Shown here piece after piece: positions 1 to 6,511 of a DNA stretch of 7,677 nt (position 1 is the stretch's first letter; each line of letters starts with the position of its first letter). The DNA comes from an uncultured Polaribacter sp. GTDB lineage: Bacteria > Bacteroidota > Bacteroidia > Flavobacteriales > Flavobacteriaceae. The DNA is taken from positions 1 through 7,677 of the forward strand of contig CAJXAS010000087.1 of the NCBI GenBank assembly GCA_913050305.1. Reading direction: 5' to 3'. The translations under genes and the position numbers were made by a program. The notes under the pieces are model-generated. The model was given only the letters and a program-made list of their open reading frames with translations, was not told the DNA's origin and did not search any database.

Positions 1-305
1 TTACGAGAAATAAGAATTATTTTAAAGAGGGGTGTTTAATTGCGAACAGTTTAGAACAGGCAATTGAAATGTCTAAAGAAGAAGCAAACGTATTTATAAT
101 TGGTGGTGCTCAAATCTATAAGGAAACAATTGCCAAAGACTTAGCGCAACAATTAGATATTACTATGGTGCATAAAGATTTTGAAGCAGATGTTTATTTT
201 CCAGAAATAGACTTTAAAATTTGGAAAGAAGTGGCTAGAGAAAATTTTAAAGCTGATGAAAAAAATAAACTCGATTATAGTTTTATCTCTTATCGGAAAA
301 TTTAA
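1..305 (+). CDS. folA: Dihydrofolate reductase, C-terminal part (5' end outside window)
   Basis: This is the end of a dihydrofolate reductase, the cytoplasmic enzyme that reduces dihydrofolate to tetrahydrofolate with NADPH and so supports thymidylate and purine synthesis. The open frame runs from the left edge (first whole codon at 3) to a TAA at 303-305, giving 100 residues of a protein usually about 160 long. The ATG at 69 is internal: homologous sequence (TRNKNYFKEGCLIANSLEQA) continues upstream of it. The key landmark is VFIIGGAQIY, the conserved Gly-Gly turn that contacts the cofactor. It is followed by an ITMVHKDFEADVYFPEID stretch and a C-terminal YSFISYRKI strand, both typical of the family. 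The folate-binding N-terminal residues are not visible. The stop overlaps that of the convergent lipoprotein gene by 4 bases. Confidence 0.93.
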   Translation, partial: TRNKNYFKEGCLIANSLEQAIEMSKEEANVFIIGGAQIYKETIAKDLAQQLDITMVHKDFEADVYFPEIDFKIWKEVARENFKADEKNKLDYSFISYRKI

Positions 306-736
306 TTAATCCTCCCGCTTCTAAATCCACCTCCTAAATTTATTTTATATTTTCTTTGAGCAAATAAAAAGTAATTAAAAAGCTTATAATTTACTTCATA
401 ACCGTAATCTTCTTGTGATTGGTAATCTATTATATTTTCATAAATTCTACTATTAAATTGGCTAGGATTTTGAGCTCTTGAATTCCAGCTTGCCACCCAA
501 ATGCTATTCCTATTTTCCATGTATTCTTGCGTATAGAAACCTTCTGGTTTTGCAGTACTTACTAGGTATGCAGTAAAGCCAATATCTATAATCATTATTT
601 CATATTCTAAACTGTCATTGGCAATTACAACCGGCGCTTCTTTCGGTAGTTTTGTTTTATTTGTGGGTAATGAACTGCACGCTCCCAAAAAGAATATTAT
701 GAAAATTAGAAGTAAAAATTGTGAGAGTAGTTTCAT
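302..736 (-). CDS. Small putative lipoprotein, DUF6146-like
   Basis: This encodes a 144-residue exported protein. The N-terminus is a signal peptide with a hydrophobic core (residues 7-17) and a lipobox LGAC, so Cys20 is the probable lipidated residue. The residues after the Cys (SSLPTNKTK) are not acidic, so the Bacteroidota surface-export signal for lipoproteins is not evident; a periplasm-facing outer membrane position is my inference. The mature part has VVIANDSLEYEIMIID near residue 36 and many aromatic residues (WVASWN, DYGYEVNYKLFNYFLF). From memory this resembles the flavobacterial family DUF6146, whose function is unknown; I could not check that by search. The protein ends in a short glycine-rich tail (NLGGGFRSGRIN). 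The ATG at 734-736 sits directly before the signal peptide, which supports this start. Confidence 0.85.
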   Translation of the reverse strand: MKLLSQFLLLIFIIFFLGACSSLPTNKTKLPKEAPVVIANDSLEYEIMIIDIGFTAYLVSTAKPEGFYTQEYMENRNSIWVASWNSRAQNPSQFNSRIYENIIDYQSQEDYGYEVNYKLFNYFLFAQRKYKINLGGGFRSGRIN

Positions 737-839
737 TATTTAAACATTTATGATACGTAAAGTTGCAAAAATTATTTTAAAATTAATTGATTTTTAGATG
801 ATTTAACACTAATTTTAAGGACATTTTAAATTACTATTT
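737..839. promoter_or_regulatory. Divergent intergenic region (lipoprotein / M24 peptidase)
   Basis: These 103 very AT-rich bases separate two divergent genes and must hold both promoters unless one lies inside a gene. Only imperfect matches to the Bacteroidota -7 element (TAnnTTTG) are visible. TAAAGTTG at 758-765 on the + strand has one mismatch. On the - strand, 766-774 reads TAATTTTTG, which has one base too many in the spacer and would leave a short leader of roughly 25 bases before the lipoprotein ATG. I see no good -33 partner (TTTG) for either, and no Shine-Dalgarno sequence before the ATG at 840. Treat these as candidates only. Confidence 0.3.
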
Positions 840-2156
840 ATGAGAACAATTGCATTTGTACTACTTTTTTTTACTCAGATTTCATTTGCTCAAATTTTGT
901 CAGAGAAAGAAAGAGCACTTTTAAAAGATGAAATTTTAGAAGATAGATTCCAGAACCTTTTACCCGGTTTAATGGAAGATGCAAACATAGATATGTGGTT
1001 GTTAATCTCTAGAGAATATAATGAAGATCCAGTTTTAAAAACTATGCTACCGGCAACTTGGTTAAATGCAAGGAGAAGAACAATCATTGTTTTTTATAGA
1101 AATAAAAAAGAGAATATAATTGAAAGATTAGCAGTGGCAAGATATAATATTGGTAAAAGCATACAGTCTTCTTGGGACAAGGAAAAAGAACCAAATCAAT
1201 GGAAAGCTTTAGTAGATATTATTGCTTCACGAAATCCTGATAAAATTGGAATCAATTTTTCTAAACACTTTGCGTTGGCTGACGGATTGGTGAAAACAGA
1301 TTTTGATGAGTTGGTAGCAAACCTTCCAGATGCATATCAAGACAGATTGGTTTCTGCAGAAAAACTAGCCATTGGTTGGATAGAAACAAGAAGTGAAATG
1401 GAGATGAAACTTTATAAAAAGTTGGTAAAAACAACACATGAAATTATAAAGGAAGCTTTTTCGGAAAAAGTAATTCAGCCAGGAATAACAACCACAGAAG
1501 ATGTTGTTTGGTTTATGCGTCAAAAAGTTACAGACTTAGGTTTAGAAACATGGTTTCATCCAACCATAGATATTCAAAGAAATAAAGAGGTGTTAAAATC
1601 TCATATAACCTCTTTCTCTAAAGGGAAGGAAGAGAAAATAATACAAAAAGGAGATCTATTACATTGCGATTTTGGAATTACTTACATTGGTCTAAATACA
1701 GATTGCCAGCAGCACGCCTATGTTTTAAACGAAGGTGAAGATGAGGTTCCTGTTTTTTTGAAAGAAGCTTTTAAAAAAGGAAATAGAGTTCAAGATATTC
1801 TTACAAGTAATATGAGTCTTGGAGTTACTGGAAATAAAATTTTAAAAGCATCTTTAATTCAAGGAAGGAAAGAAGGTTTGAGGCCTTCAATTTATACACA
1901 TCCTTTAGGGAAATATGGACATAGTGCCGGCACGACCATTGGAATGTGGGATTCTCAAAATGGGGTTCCTTTTAATGGAGACTATGCGCTTCATAAGAAC
2001 ACAGTCTATGCTATAGAATTAAATACTACAGTTGCCATAAAAGAGTGGAATAAAGACATTAGAATTATGCTTGAAGAAGCTGGTTTCTTTGGTGATGGTG
2101 TTTTTGAATATGTAAACGAAAGACAAGTTGCTATTAAACCAATTAAAACACAATAA
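840..2156 (+). CDS. Secreted M24 family metallopeptidase (Xaa-Pro peptidase-like)
   Basis: This 438-residue protein has the creatinase/aminopeptidase P layout. A signal peptide (1-17, cut likely at SFA|Q) is followed by an N-terminal creatinase-like domain (about 20-185) and a pita-bread M24 catalytic domain (about 190-430). The usual dinuclear metal ligands can be assigned: D277 (CDFG), D288 (NTDC), H354, E393 (AIELN) and E412 or E413 (LEEAG). The stretch HPLGKYGHSAG (354-364) matches the HxLGxxxHxxG pattern of E. coli PepP, making H361 the likely second active-site histidine. Known M24 enzymes cut X-Pro bonds (aminopeptidase P, prolidase) or related amides; the exact substrate cannot be read from sequence. 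The signal peptide implies action in the periplasm or outside the cell, unlike cytoplasmic PepP. The gene is immediately followed by tag, so the two are probably co-transcribed. Confidence 0.9.
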   Translation: MRTIAFVLLFFTQISFAQILSEKERALLKDEILEDRFQNLLPGLMEDANIDMWLLISREYNEDPVLKTMLPATWLNARRRTIIVFYRNKKENIIERLAVARYNIGKSIQSSWDKEKEPNQWKALVDIIASRNPDKIGINFSKHFALADGLVKTDFDELVANLPDAYQDRLVSAEKLAIGWIETRSEMEMKLYKKLVKTTHEIIKEAFSEKVIQPGITTTEDVVWFMRQKVTDLGLETWFHPTIDIQRNKEVLKSHITSFSKGKEEKIIQKGDLLHCDFGITYIGLNTDCQQHAYVLNEGEDEVPVFLKEAFKKGNRVQDILTSNMSLGVTGNKILKASLIQGRKEGLRPSIYTHPLGKYGHSAGTTIGMWDSQNGVPFNGDYALHKNTVYAIELNTTVAIKEWNKDIRIMLEEAGFFGDGVFEYVNERQVAIKPIKTQ

Positions 2157-2717
2157 ATGCAACAAAGATGTTTTTGGGTTACTGATAGTAAGTTATATGA
2201 AGAATATCATGACAAAGAATGGGGTCTACCTGTTTTTGATGATGCAATACTTTTTGAGTTCTTAATTTTAGAAACTTTTCAAGCGGGTTTAAGTTGGATT
2301 ACTATTTTAAATAAAAGAGAAAACTTTCGAAAAGCTTTTGATAATTTCGACTATCAAAAAATTGCGACATACCCAGAAAGTAAGTTTCAATCTTTATTAA
2401 TAGATACAGGAATTATAAGGAATAAATTAAAGATAAGAAGTGCTATTCATAATGCGCAAGTTTTTATGGAAGTTCAGCAAGAATTTGGTTCTTTTTCAAA
2501 GTTTATTTGGTCTTATGTAAATGAAACTCCAATTCATAACAAATTTCAAAAGAGAACAGAGGTACCGGCAACCACCGTACTTTCTGATACCATTTCTAAA
2601 GACTTAAAAAAAAGAGGATTTAAATTTGTTGGTTCCACTGTGACTTACGCATATATGCAAGCCATTGGAATGGTAAATGACCATACAACAGATTGTTTTA
2701 TATATGTAGAAAAGTAA
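2157..2717 (+). CDS. tag: DNA-3-methyladenine glycosylase I
   Basis: This encodes a 186-residue cytoplasmic base-excision repair enzyme that removes 3-methyladenine from alkylated DNA, leaving an abasic site. The sequence follows E. coli Tag closely: RCFWVTD at the N-terminus, YHDKEWG, LETFQAGLSWITIL, KKRGFKFVGSTVTYAYMQAIG and VNDHTTDC. The zinc-snap ligands correspond to C5, H18, H176 and C180. E39 in LETFQAGLSW occupies the place of E. coli Glu38 in the base pocket, and W47 follows it. The length matches the family. The ATG at 2157 comes directly after the TAA of the M24 gene with no spacer, which suggests translational coupling, although nothing obvious links the two functions. The gene ends in two tandem stops (TAATAA). 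Confidence 0.96.
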   Translation: MQQRCFWVTDSKLYEEYHDKEWGLPVFDDAILFEFLILETFQAGLSWITILNKRENFRKAFDNFDYQKIATYPESKFQSLLIDTGIIRNKLKIRSAIHNAQVFMEVQQEFGSFSKFIWSYVNETPIHNKFQKRTEVPATTVLSDTISKDLKKRGFKFVGSTVTYAYMQAIGMVNDHTTDCFIYVEK

Positions 2718-2741
2718 TAATAGAAAATTACTAAAAGTAAA

Positions 2742-2948
2742 TTATTGACCTGTATATAGACGTATTGCCACAAAAATTAAGACAATTATTCCTCCATAAA
2801 TTAGCACCTTTTTTCCGGCTCCTTTGTAATAACGCTCATGGTTTTTTATGTCTTTTCTATAGCTGTAAGTCATTAATACTATAAAAGCTAAAATAAAAAA
2901 GATCATAAATATAATTCTACCAGTTGTAAAATAAGCGCCTAAAAACAT
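2742..2948 (-). CDS. Small two-helix membrane protein, unknown function
   Basis: This 68-residue protein appears to consist of two transmembrane helices, about residues 11-29 (IIFMIFFILAFIVLMTYSY) and 48-64 (VLIYGGIIVLIFVAIRL). They are joined by a basic, aromatic loop (RKDIKNHERYYKGAGKK). By the positive-inside rule the loop should face the cytoplasm, with both ends in the periplasm. I do not recognise a named family and assign no function. It is probably a real gene: it occupies its own interval between tag and the SDR gene, has a clean ATG and TAA, and its hydrophobic pattern is organised rather than random. It converges on tag with a 24-base gap. Confidence 0.7.
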   Translation of the reverse strand: MFLGAYFTTGRIIFMIFFILAFIVLMTYSYRKDIKNHERYYKGAGKKVLIYGGIIVLIFVAIRLYTGQ

Positions 2949-3070
2949 AACTTCAATTGTTTAGTAGATTGTTGATGAATAGATTTTTTTGAGTTTAAAA
3001 CTTTCGTAAAGTTTCTATATATTGTCTATTCAAATGAATCAATATTTTATTTTACAAAATTACAAATAAA
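2949..3070. promoter_or_regulatory. Divergent intergenic region (membrane protein / SDR)
   Basis: These 122 AT-rich bases lie between two divergent genes and probably contain both promoters. On the - strand, 3055-3062 reads TAATTTTG, a full match to the Bacteroidota -7 consensus TAnnTTTG. It would give the membrane protein gene a leader of about 100 bases, but I see no TTTG at the expected -33 distance. On the + strand only an approximate TATATATTG (3016-3024) is present upstream of the SDR gene. A short perfect inverted repeat (2998-3014) lies in the middle and is listed separately. No Shine-Dalgarno sequence precedes the ATG at 3071. Confidence 0.3.
2998..3014. repeat. Short perfect inverted repeat in divergent promoter region
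   Basis: AAACTTT-CGT-AAAGTTT is a 7-bp perfect inverted repeat with a 3-base centre, lying between the divergent membrane protein and SDR genes. It is not followed by a T-tract on either strand, so it does not look like a terminator. It could be an operator for a dimeric regulator or a small leader hairpin. A/T-rich palindromes of this size also arise by chance in such DNA. Confidence 0.4.
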
Positions 3071-3793
3071 ATGAAGAACGCCATCGTTTTTGGAGCAACT
3101 TCTGGAATAGGAAAATCTTTAACTGAGATTTTAGTAAAAGAAGGATATAAAGTTGCTATTACTGGGAGAAGATTGCCGCTTTTAGAAGCGCTTAAACAGA
3201 AGTTTCCAGACCAAGTTTTAGTAAAGCAGAATGATATTCAGGATACTCAAGAATTAGAGAACGTATTTTCTGAAATTGTATCAGAATTTGGAACGATTGA
3301 TCTTATAGTGCAATCTTCAGGAGTTGGTTTTGTGAATCCAAAATTAGAATGGTCTAAAGAAGAACAATCTATAAATACGAATGTTTTAGGGGTAACAAAA
3401 TTATACACTTTAGCGTATAACCTATTTAGAGCCCAACAATTTGGGCATTTGGTAGGTATTACTTCTATTGCCTCTATTCGAGGGAATCGTGCAGCTCCTG
3501 TGTATTTTGCTTCGAAAGCATATCAAAAAGCGTATCTAGAAAGCTTGTATATAAAAACCAAATCTATAAAATCGAAACTTGTTTTTATTACAGAAATTAG
3601 ACCTGGATTTGTAGATACTGCCATGGCTTTAGGGGAAGCAGTTTTTTGGATGGTTCCTTTAGAGAAAGCAGCAAGTCAAATTTACAGTGCTATTAAAAGT
3701 AAAAAAAGAGTAGCCTATATTTCTAAGAGATGGCAACTTATTGCTTGGGGTTTAAAACTAGCTCCTGCCTGGTTATTAAAAAAAACATTATAA
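3071..3793 (+). CDS. SDR family NAD(P)-dependent oxidoreductase
   Basis: This is a 240-residue classical short-chain dehydrogenase/reductase with a single Rossmann fold. The cofactor motif GATSGIG is at 8-14. A TGRR at 31-34 after the second beta strand puts arginines where they would bind the 2'-phosphate, so NADP(H) is more likely than NAD(H) (inference). The catalytic set is complete: N104, S132 (ITSIAS), Y145 and K149 (YFASK). PGFVDT follows at 178-183. One oddity is that the usual NNAG motif reads QSSG at 81-84. The C-terminus (about 220-240, WQLIAWGLKLAPAWLLKKTL) is hydrophobic and basic, and might touch the membrane, as suspected for related carbonyl or lipid reductases. The substrate is unknown. 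The pyrophosphohydrolase gene starts 19 bases downstream, so the two probably form an operon. Confidence 0.92.
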   Translation: MKNAIVFGATSGIGKSLTEILVKEGYKVAITGRRLPLLEALKQKFPDQVLVKQNDIQDTQELENVFSEIVSEFGTIDLIVQSSGVGFVNPKLEWSKEEQSINTNVLGVTKLYTLAYNLFRAQQFGHLVGITSIASIRGNRAAPVYFASKAYQKAYLESLYIKTKSIKSKLVFITEIRPGFVDTAMALGEAVFWMVPLEKAASQIYSAIKSKKRVAYISKRWQLIAWGLKLAPAWLLKKTL

Positions 3794-3812
3794 TAATTTA
3801 TAAGAGATAAAA

Positions 3813-4199
3813 ATGAAAAATAAAATAAAATCAGTACATGAATTTCATACAGCTTTTGGCGCTGGTATTAAAAACAGACCAACAGCAAGCATTGATGAGG
3901 ATAGAAATTTACTTCGTTTTAATTTAATGAAAGAAGAGAATGAAGAATATTTAGAAGCAGCAGAAAACAACGATTTAGTAGAGGTCGCAGATGCTTTAGG
4001 AGATATGTTATATATTTTGTGTGGTACTATTATAGAGCACGGCATGCAAGATAAAATAGAGGACGTTTTTAATGAAATTCATAGAAGTAATATGAGCAAA
4101 TTAGGCGAGGATGGGAGCCCAATTTATAGAGAAGACGGTAAAGTTCTAAAAGGAGTTAATTACTTTAAGCCACATATAAAAAAAATTTTAGAGCAATAA
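3813..4199 (+). CDS. MazG/PRA-PH-like nucleoside triphosphate pyrophosphohydrolase
   Basis: This 128-residue, mostly helical protein belongs to the all-alpha NTP pyrophosphatase group (MazG, HisE, dUTPase-2). These enzymes cut nucleoside triphosphates or related nucleotides to the monophosphate and pyrophosphate using Mg2+. The metal-binding signature is visible: EENEEY at 41-46 supplies the ExxE, and EVADALGD at 57-64 supplies the ExxD plus a further Asp (D64). HRSNMSKLGEDG (90-101) matches a conserved stretch of the PRA-PH-type subgroup. Such proteins are often labelled phosphoribosyl-ATP pyrophosphohydrolase, but no his genes lie nearby, so a role in cleaning non-canonical or surplus nucleotides is more likely (inference). 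The leader contains a purine run (AAGAGA) 7 bases before the ATG, a weak ribosome-site candidate. The gene converges on the DUF4375 gene with only 3 bases between stops. Confidence 0.87.
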   Translation: MKNKIKSVHEFHTAFGAGIKNRPTASIDEDRNLLRFNLMKEENEEYLEAAENNDLVEVADALGDMLYILCGTIIEHGMQDKIEDVFNEIHRSNMSKLGEDGSPIYREDGKVLKGVNYFKPHIKKILEQ

Positions 4200-4202
4200 T
4201 TT

Positions 4203-4664
4203 TCAATCAAAATGAGCAATATTATTTCGAACATATGCCAATGTTAGTGAAATAATATTGTCTTCATATTTATAAAACTGAGTATCTAATTCGTCCCACA
4301 GGTCAATATTAGTGTCTTTTTCCATTAATATTTGTTGTCGTATTCTTAAGTTTTTAGGAACCGGTATTTCTGGAAATAAGTAGATTGCTTTGGTAAGAAT
4401 ATCAACCGTGTTTTCTGCTTTAATGGCCAGGTAAGCTTGAAATACTTCATGAGTGAACTGCCCAGAAGAGTTAAAAAAGAATTGTATAAACCCACCGTTT
4501 GTAACGCTATCCTCTAAAACATCTAAATAAATAAATGTTTTTTCAAATTCATTTAAATTACTAAAATTGTCTTTTTCAGGAATTTTTCTCCCAATTATTT
4601 CTCCAATTCTTGTAATTTTTTCTGCATCAACATTTAGAAGTAATGCAATTTCTGTAGAGGTCAT
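4203..4664 (-). CDS. DUF4375 (DMP19-like) domain protein
   Basis: This 153-residue soluble protein has no signal peptide or membrane segment. The central part, SVTNGGFIQFFFNSSGQF (53-70), followed by AYLAIKAENTVDIL, is the hallmark of the DUF4375 family, whose Pfam entry also covers the C-terminal domain of the Neisseria DNA mimic DMP19. The protein is acidic: I count 24 Asp/Glu against 14 Lys/Arg, with a cluster KDTNIDLWDELD at 116-127. Whether it mimics DNA is unknown; most members of the family have no assigned function. The ATG is 19 bases after the stop of the upstream peptidase gene, so it is probably the last gene of that minus-strand operon. Its final codons lie inside a long inverted repeat (4217-4260). 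It ends in TGA, unlike its neighbours. Confidence 0.83.
   Translation of the reverse strand: MTSTEIALLLNVDAEKITRIGEIIGRKIPEKDNFSNLNEFEKTFIYLDVLEDSVTNGGFIQFFFNSSGQFTHEVFQAYLAIKAENTVDILTKAIYLFPEIPVPKNLRIRQQILMEKDTNIDLWDELDTQFYKYEDNIISLTLAYVRNNIAHFD
4217..4260. repeat. 12-bp perfect inverted repeat with nested stem
   Basis: CAATATTATTTC at 4217-4228 is the exact reverse complement of 4249-4260. Inside the 20-base interval a second pair, AACAT (4230-4234) and ATGTT (4241-4245), can also form, leaving a 6-base loop and a small internal bulge (G against AGT). The whole structure lies in the last codons of the DUF4375 gene, just past the end of the convergent pyrophosphohydrolase gene. The position suits a bidirectional transcription end or an mRNA 3' stabiliser, but neither strand shows a clear T-tract right after the stem, so I list it as a repeat rather than a terminator. 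Confidence 0.6.
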
Positions 4665-4683
4665 TTTTTTATATTATTTAGTG

Positions 4684-6501
4684 CTATTCAATAGATTTCT
4701 TAAAAGCATTTTCCCCTCCAACAATTGGAAGTATTAATTTAGTACCTTTTAAATCAATGGTCAATTCAGTTCCTGGTTTTGGTAATAATGTGTATTTGCT
4801 ATCGCTAGAAAAAATCATTAAACCTATTTGTTGTCCTTTTTTAATGATTTGATCATCTGGCTGTAAATCAAAAGTCATTTCATAGAATGCGCCTTGTTTT
4901 AGAGGCGTACCTTTTCTTAAGGACGTATGATTTTGTAAATCTGCCCATCCGCGGGTAATAATATTATCAGTAATTTTCACTCTTCTACCTTCGTTCCATG
5001 GTAATGAAACTAAATATACAGATAAGTTTACTGCTTTTTTAGAGCTCGCTGCTTTTATAGTAATGGTTGGTAGTCCAGAGATGTGCAGATCTTCTTTTAA
5101 AATAGGAGATACATATAGTAAACGATGTTCTGTAAAGTCTGCTTGTGCTAATGCATCTGCAGCAAAAGAATAATTATCTACTAACATTTCTTTTCCTTTA
5201 GCCGCGGCGCTATTTAAAGATAAACTTCCAGCTTTAGGTGCTCCAGGAGTTAAGTAAAAAGTAACTGGTGTTGCTGCTGGATTTGGATAATCTGCATAGG
5301 CAGTTGGTTCATTTCTCTGGTCATTTTCTCTAACAATCCAAGCTTTTGCATCTGCTTCAACATTATTTTCAACTCCATGTAAATATCTTGTAAACCATCG
5401 GTTCATCATTTTCATTGGTGGCGGACCACCGTGACCGTTTTGATGATAATATACTTGTGTTGGCAAACCCATTTCTTTGGCACGTTCGTAAATTCTGAAA
5501 CTATGCTCTGGCATTACATTCCAATCATTAAAGCCATGAGACATTAACAATGCAGCCTTCATTGGTTGCATGTCATTGATATAATCTCTTCCTGCCCAAA
5601 AATCGTTATAATCTCCAGAAGCTCTGTCCATACCATTTGCCATTTCTGTATCTCTAACAACATTATTGTTTCTAGCTCTATTTTCTTCTTTTCCACTGTG
5701 AATAAAATCATATAACACATCTATATCTTCTCCTAAATATCCTCCGGGAGAGCGCACCAAACCATTAGAACGGTAATAATGATAATAAGAAGTATTGGGT
5801 GCTATTGGAATAATAGCTTCTAAACCAGCAACACCAGTAGTTGCTGCAGCTAACGGAATAGTTCCGTTGTAAGAAGTACCTGTCATTCCTACTTTCCCAG
5901 TAGACCAATAAGCAGAAATAGGCGCATTGCCTGTTCTAGAGGCAAACCCTTTTGCACGGCCGTTTAACCAATCTATAACAGCCTTTGGTGCTAAAGATTC
6001 ATTGTCTCCTCCAACCGTTGGTGCGCCATCTGACAAGCCAGTTCCGGGAGAAGAAGAATGCACAACAACATATCCTCTAGGAACCCATGTTTTAATTTGA
6101 GAATTTGAAATAATAGGACGTTTTCCTGTTCTTTTAACTTCTGGATGAAAAGGATTTGGTACGGTTTCTCCCAACTCGTGTTTTACATTCCAAAATAACT
6201 CTCTTCCACCATTGGCAACTCCAGAATAATACGGACTAGATTCATACACTACAGGTAATTTTAAACCTTCAGTTTCTGTTTGTAGAGGTCTGGTTACAGC
6301 TACGTGCATTCTATCTAAACTCCCGTCGCCATCGGAGTCAAAAGTAGTTTCTACCCACAAATCTGTACGAATCCATTTGCTATCGTCAGAAAAGGCAGCT
6401 ACTATTTGTGCTTCACCCTCTTTAAAAATAGGGGTTGCTTTCTCTTGGGCGGTTGTTTTTATAGCAAAAACAACAAGTAGTATTAAAAGTATTTTTTTCA
6501 T
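4684..6501 (-). CDS. Secreted Xaa-Pro dipeptidyl-peptidase (S15, CocE/NonD family)
   Basis: This 605-residue serine hydrolase should release X-Pro dipeptides from peptide N-termini. I chose the ATG at 6499-6501 because it starts a clean signal peptide (MKKILLILLVVFAIKTTAQ) 10 bases after the upstream stop; a longer frame to 6585 would overlap the upstream gene by 74 bases and put a second hydrophobic leader in front. After the signal peptide come an aspartate-rich DSDGDGSLD (55-63; possibly calcium-binding), an alpha/beta hydrolase domain (to about 385) and a C-terminal jelly-roll domain. The triad is S210 (GTSYNG), D326 (GFNDWNV) and H357 (NGHGG). GxNDxNV is the form seen in true PepX enzymes, which supports peptidase over esterase activity. 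It is shorter than lactococcal PepX (about 760 residues) and exported, so it acts in the periplasm or outside. Confidence 0.9.
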   Translation of the reverse strand: MKKILLILLVVFAIKTTAQEKATPIFKEGEAQIVAAFSDDSKWIRTDLWVETTFDSDGDGSLDRMHVAVTRPLQTETEGLKLPVVYESSPYYSGVANGGRELFWNVKHELGETVPNPFHPEVKRTGKRPIISNSQIKTWVPRGYVVVHSSSPGTGLSDGAPTVGGDNESLAPKAVIDWLNGRAKGFASRTGNAPISAYWSTGKVGMTGTSYNGTIPLAAATTGVAGLEAIIPIAPNTSYYHYYRSNGLVRSPGGYLGEDIDVLYDFIHSGKEENRARNNNVVRDTEMANGMDRASGDYNDFWAGRDYINDMQPMKAALLMSHGFNDWNVMPEHSFRIYERAKEMGLPTQVYYHQNGHGGPPPMKMMNRWFTRYLHGVENNVEADAKAWIVRENDQRNEPTAYADYPNPAATPVTFYLTPGAPKAGSLSLNSAAAKGKEMLVDNYSFAADALAQADFTEHRLLYVSPILKEDLHISGLPTITIKAASSKKAVNLSVYLVSLPWNEGRRVKITDNIITRGWADLQNHTSLRKGTPLKQGAFYEMTFDLQPDDQIIKKGQQIGLMIFSSDSKYTLLPKPGTELTIDLKGTKLILPIVGGENAFKKSIE

Positions 6502-6511
6502 TTTAATTATT

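Noticed and set aside
69..71. ATG as the start of a short separate gene at the left edge
   Set aside because: The same frame upstream encodes conserved dihydrofolate reductase sequence, so this Met is internal to a truncated folA.
890..1087. Minus-strand open frame inside the M24 gene
   Set aside because: It lies wholly within a well-supported gene, and its product has no recognisable domain.
1899..1943. Apparent loss of the second active-site histidine in the M24 enzyme
   Set aside because: Taking H361 as the metal ligand puts Gly at the next position, but aligning H354 and H361 to the HxLGxxxHxxG pattern accounts for both histidines, so nothing is missing.
2728..2740. TTACT-AAA-AGTAA hairpin as a terminator for tag
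   Set aside because: The stem is only 5 bp, A/T-rich, and has no following T-tract on either strand.
3431..3446. GCCCAA-CAAT-TTGGGC hairpin inside the SDR gene
   Set aside because: It encodes ordinary family sequence (AQQFG) mid-gene, has no T-tract, and is the size expected by chance.
3845..4045. Minus-strand open frame inside the pyrophosphohydrolase gene
   Set aside because: It is antisense to a conserved catalytic region, and its serine-rich low-complexity product looks like a reading-frame shadow.
4191..4221. Direct repeat GAGCAATA (4191-4198 and 4214-4221) near the convergent stops
   Set aside because: It is only 8 bases, has two copies, lies in A/T-rich DNA, and shows no sign of a mobile element or attachment site.
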